Source: Antitrichia curtipendula
Lineage: Eukaryota > Streptophyta > Bryopsida > Hypnales > Leucodontaceae
NCBI GenBank assembly: GCA_951230915.1
Contig: OX579635.1
Location: 28,272,001 to 28,336,000, forward strand
Reading direction: 5' to 3'
DNA length: 64,000 nucleotides
Of the stretch, positions 62,183-64,000 are shown piece by piece. The notes below the pieces were generated by a model that searched no databases, was not told where the DNA came from, and worked only from the letters and a program-made list of their open reading frames with translations. The translations under genes were made by a program, and so were the position numbers. Positions within the stretch are counted from its first letter, which is position 1. Every line of letters starts with the position of its first letter.

Positions 62183-62262
62183 TACTAGACTATCAAACCT
62201 ATGATTTAATTGGGTGCTATAGTACTAGTCTGTCAGACCTATGATTTAATTGGGTACTAGAA
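62183..62262. repeat. 40-bp tandem duplication
   Basis: TACTAG.CT.TCA.ACCTATGATTTAATTGGGT is present twice, at 62183 and 62223, exactly 40 bases apart with few differences. Confidence 0.85.
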
Positions 62263-62486
62263 GCACTATTTCATTTTGGAGTAGAGCAAAAGAAAACCCC
62301 TAGGTCAGATTAACAATGTTATGACCTCTTTTGATTATGGCCTCTATCATTATTATAATTTGTCCATAGCCTTCAATTTAGGCAAGATTAGGACATATAC
62401 AAACATTAACATTGTTTACATACAAAATTGATTATAGTCTACAACTTTCTATTAATGCCTAATGTATCAAAGTCTCTTTTTCATCA

Positions 62487-63365
62487 AAACCCACTCAAAA
62501 CTGCCATTCCTATAGCAAAGAGCAAAAAACCAATTTAATGTTTTTTTTGCATATCTAACTATAGGATCTTGTACTAAATTAGTCTAAAAATGTGTGGAAG
62601 AAATTTCACAAAGTTTGACCATATAGATAGCAAGATATTTTTGTTTAAATTGAAAGAAACAAGGTTTTTGGCACCTTGTTCAATCACATTTTTTGGCTAT
62701 GGACCTTCATAACTTGTAATTTTTTGCATCTACTGATTTTTAAATTTAAATTTAATATTTTATATAATAAATATTTGAGCTGAGTCTAGGAAAAAAATTC
62801 AAAAAACGCACACTTAGTTTTCACTCATTAAAAAATTGTTAATAGTTCTAAGATGGAATTGAAATACATTAATCTAAATGGTGAGATTTTTTTAGTAAGA
62901 GACTTGAACCTTGTAAAACTTTCTTTTTTAAATTATAAAAATTGAGGTCAGAAATGAATTAATGAATCCTACAAGTTATTTTCTCAAAAGATGCTATGAT
63001 TACCCAAAAAACAAGATTTTCCATAACTTTCACATAACAAATACAAATGGAATGAATCAAAGCTTTTTATGTAAACAAAGATATACTCTATACAAAACTA
63101 ATTTTTTAATTTTTTAACTTTAAGTTATTTTGAAGGGTTTTTTGCCCGCTGAACTAAGAAAGGGACTATTTGTACCATAATTTTTACCCCTGGATTCTGA
63201 TTGAAATAAAAATTATATTTTGGGGGGAAGTTAATGTATTTTTCTACTTCACAAATAAATTCAGAAAATCATGACAAATATTGAAACCATAGGAGCCTGC
63301 TAAAATCCATTTTCTCCCCTTTGTCCAATGAGGGGACAATGGGACTTTAGGGATTAACTAGCAAT
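62487..63365 (+). repeat. Dispersed repeat family, copy 2
   Basis: Same-orientation relative of 11835-12970, sharing the ordered landmarks from AAAACTGCCATT to GGGACTTTAGGGATTAAC. It lacks the roughly 230-base inverted-repeat segment present in copy 1. No coding domain was seen. Confidence 0.72.
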
Positions 63366-64000
63366 AGCCTTGATTACAACCATAGTGAATAAATACACAC
63401 AGGCAATTGCCAATAATTAACAACACAAACTTGCCTCCTGCAAGTTACACACACTTGCAGATAAAGTTGCCAACCACAATCTTCCTAATTAGATGAAATA
63501 CTCAGACTAAATTGACCATAAGAAAAAACTTGAACCCCAAAAAACTGAGCACACAAAAAGAAATTTCACAAAAAAATGAGCTACTTTATCACCATCTACT
63601 ATGCTGGAAAAAACAATAAGACAAGGCAATAGCCTTATATACTACACCTGTCATAGCCATTCTTGCAAAATAACTACTGCACCCAATTTCTAACTTCCTA
63701 ACCGTCAACAGCCAACAGCCCAAATACTAAGGCAATTGCTTTCACATTAAGCATTAGGCTTCAAAAATAGCATGTATTTGTAAGACCTTTTCACACCATG
63801 ACTTAAATGCATCCAGAAAATATGTATTACAAGATCATTGCAGTAAGTGGGTCAAGGATGCGAAGCTAAAATGCACTTGGGGGTATAAGGAAAATATTGA
63901 AAGTTCATGTAAGCAGAAACTGCTCCATTGTGTACAATATCCTACATGATGGATGCGTGCAAGAATGCAATGACAATGAAACTACAAGACCATATACAAG
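63366..64000. other. AT-rich intergenic DNA at window end
   Basis: No gene, element end or clear repeat recognised. Confidence 0.4.

Overview
This is nuclear DNA of a land plant, most likely a bryophyte (moss grade). Five protein genes have many short GT-AG introns. They sit in islands of moderate GC, separated by very AT-rich tracts full of decayed transposable elements. The plant assignment rests on the CASP-like membrane protein, a PUB62-type U-box protein, a listerin with a plant-type N-terminus, and Copia and LINE relics. The bryophyte placement is an inference from gene style and from an algal-looking CLC pore sequence; nothing in the window proves a species.

Layout, left to right. 0-1.8 kb: noncoding flank with nested inverted repeats, including a perfect 70-bp palindrome. 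1.8-2.9 kb: CASP-like gene (+, 3 exons), whose last coding segment is repeated three more times just downstream. 3.5-8.6 kb: decayed Ty1/Copia retrotransposon on the minus strand, with both LTRs but without the catalytic part of its reverse transcriptase. 8.75-8.88 kb: small CACTA-type MITE. 9-15 kb: AT-rich repeats (about 1-kb, 43-bp, 152-bp and 76-bp tandem units and a dispersed 1-kb repeat). 16.1-22.0 kb: mRNA cap guanine-N7 methyltransferase gene (+, 10 exons) whose final exon adds an 800-residue disordered tail. 24.5-29.1 kb: PUB62-type U-box gene (+, 13 resolved exons, first exon not found). 29.9-35.8 kb: tandem repeats, a 1.2-kb foldback element and a 5'-truncated LINE ending in poly(A). 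37.3-46.9 kb: LTN1/listerin gene (+, 17 exons), with a Stowaway-like MITE in intron 1. 48.1-55.7 kb: CLC chloride/proton exchanger gene (-, 22 exons), tail-to-tail with LTN1. 56.5-58.1 kb: second, heavily deleted Copia relic (+). 58-64 kb: AT-rich repeat-derived DNA containing a second copy of the repeat at 11.8-13.0 kb.

The genes do not form one pathway. Two act in RNA and protein quality processes (cap methylation; ribosome-associated degradation of stalled nascent chains), one is a predicted ubiquitin ligase, one is an endomembrane anion transporter and one a membrane-domain scaffold. I found no tRNA, rRNA or CRISPR and no bacterial-style operon. All splice models were built by hand from reading frame, GT-AG sites and remembered family similarity; cDNA would be the decisive test.
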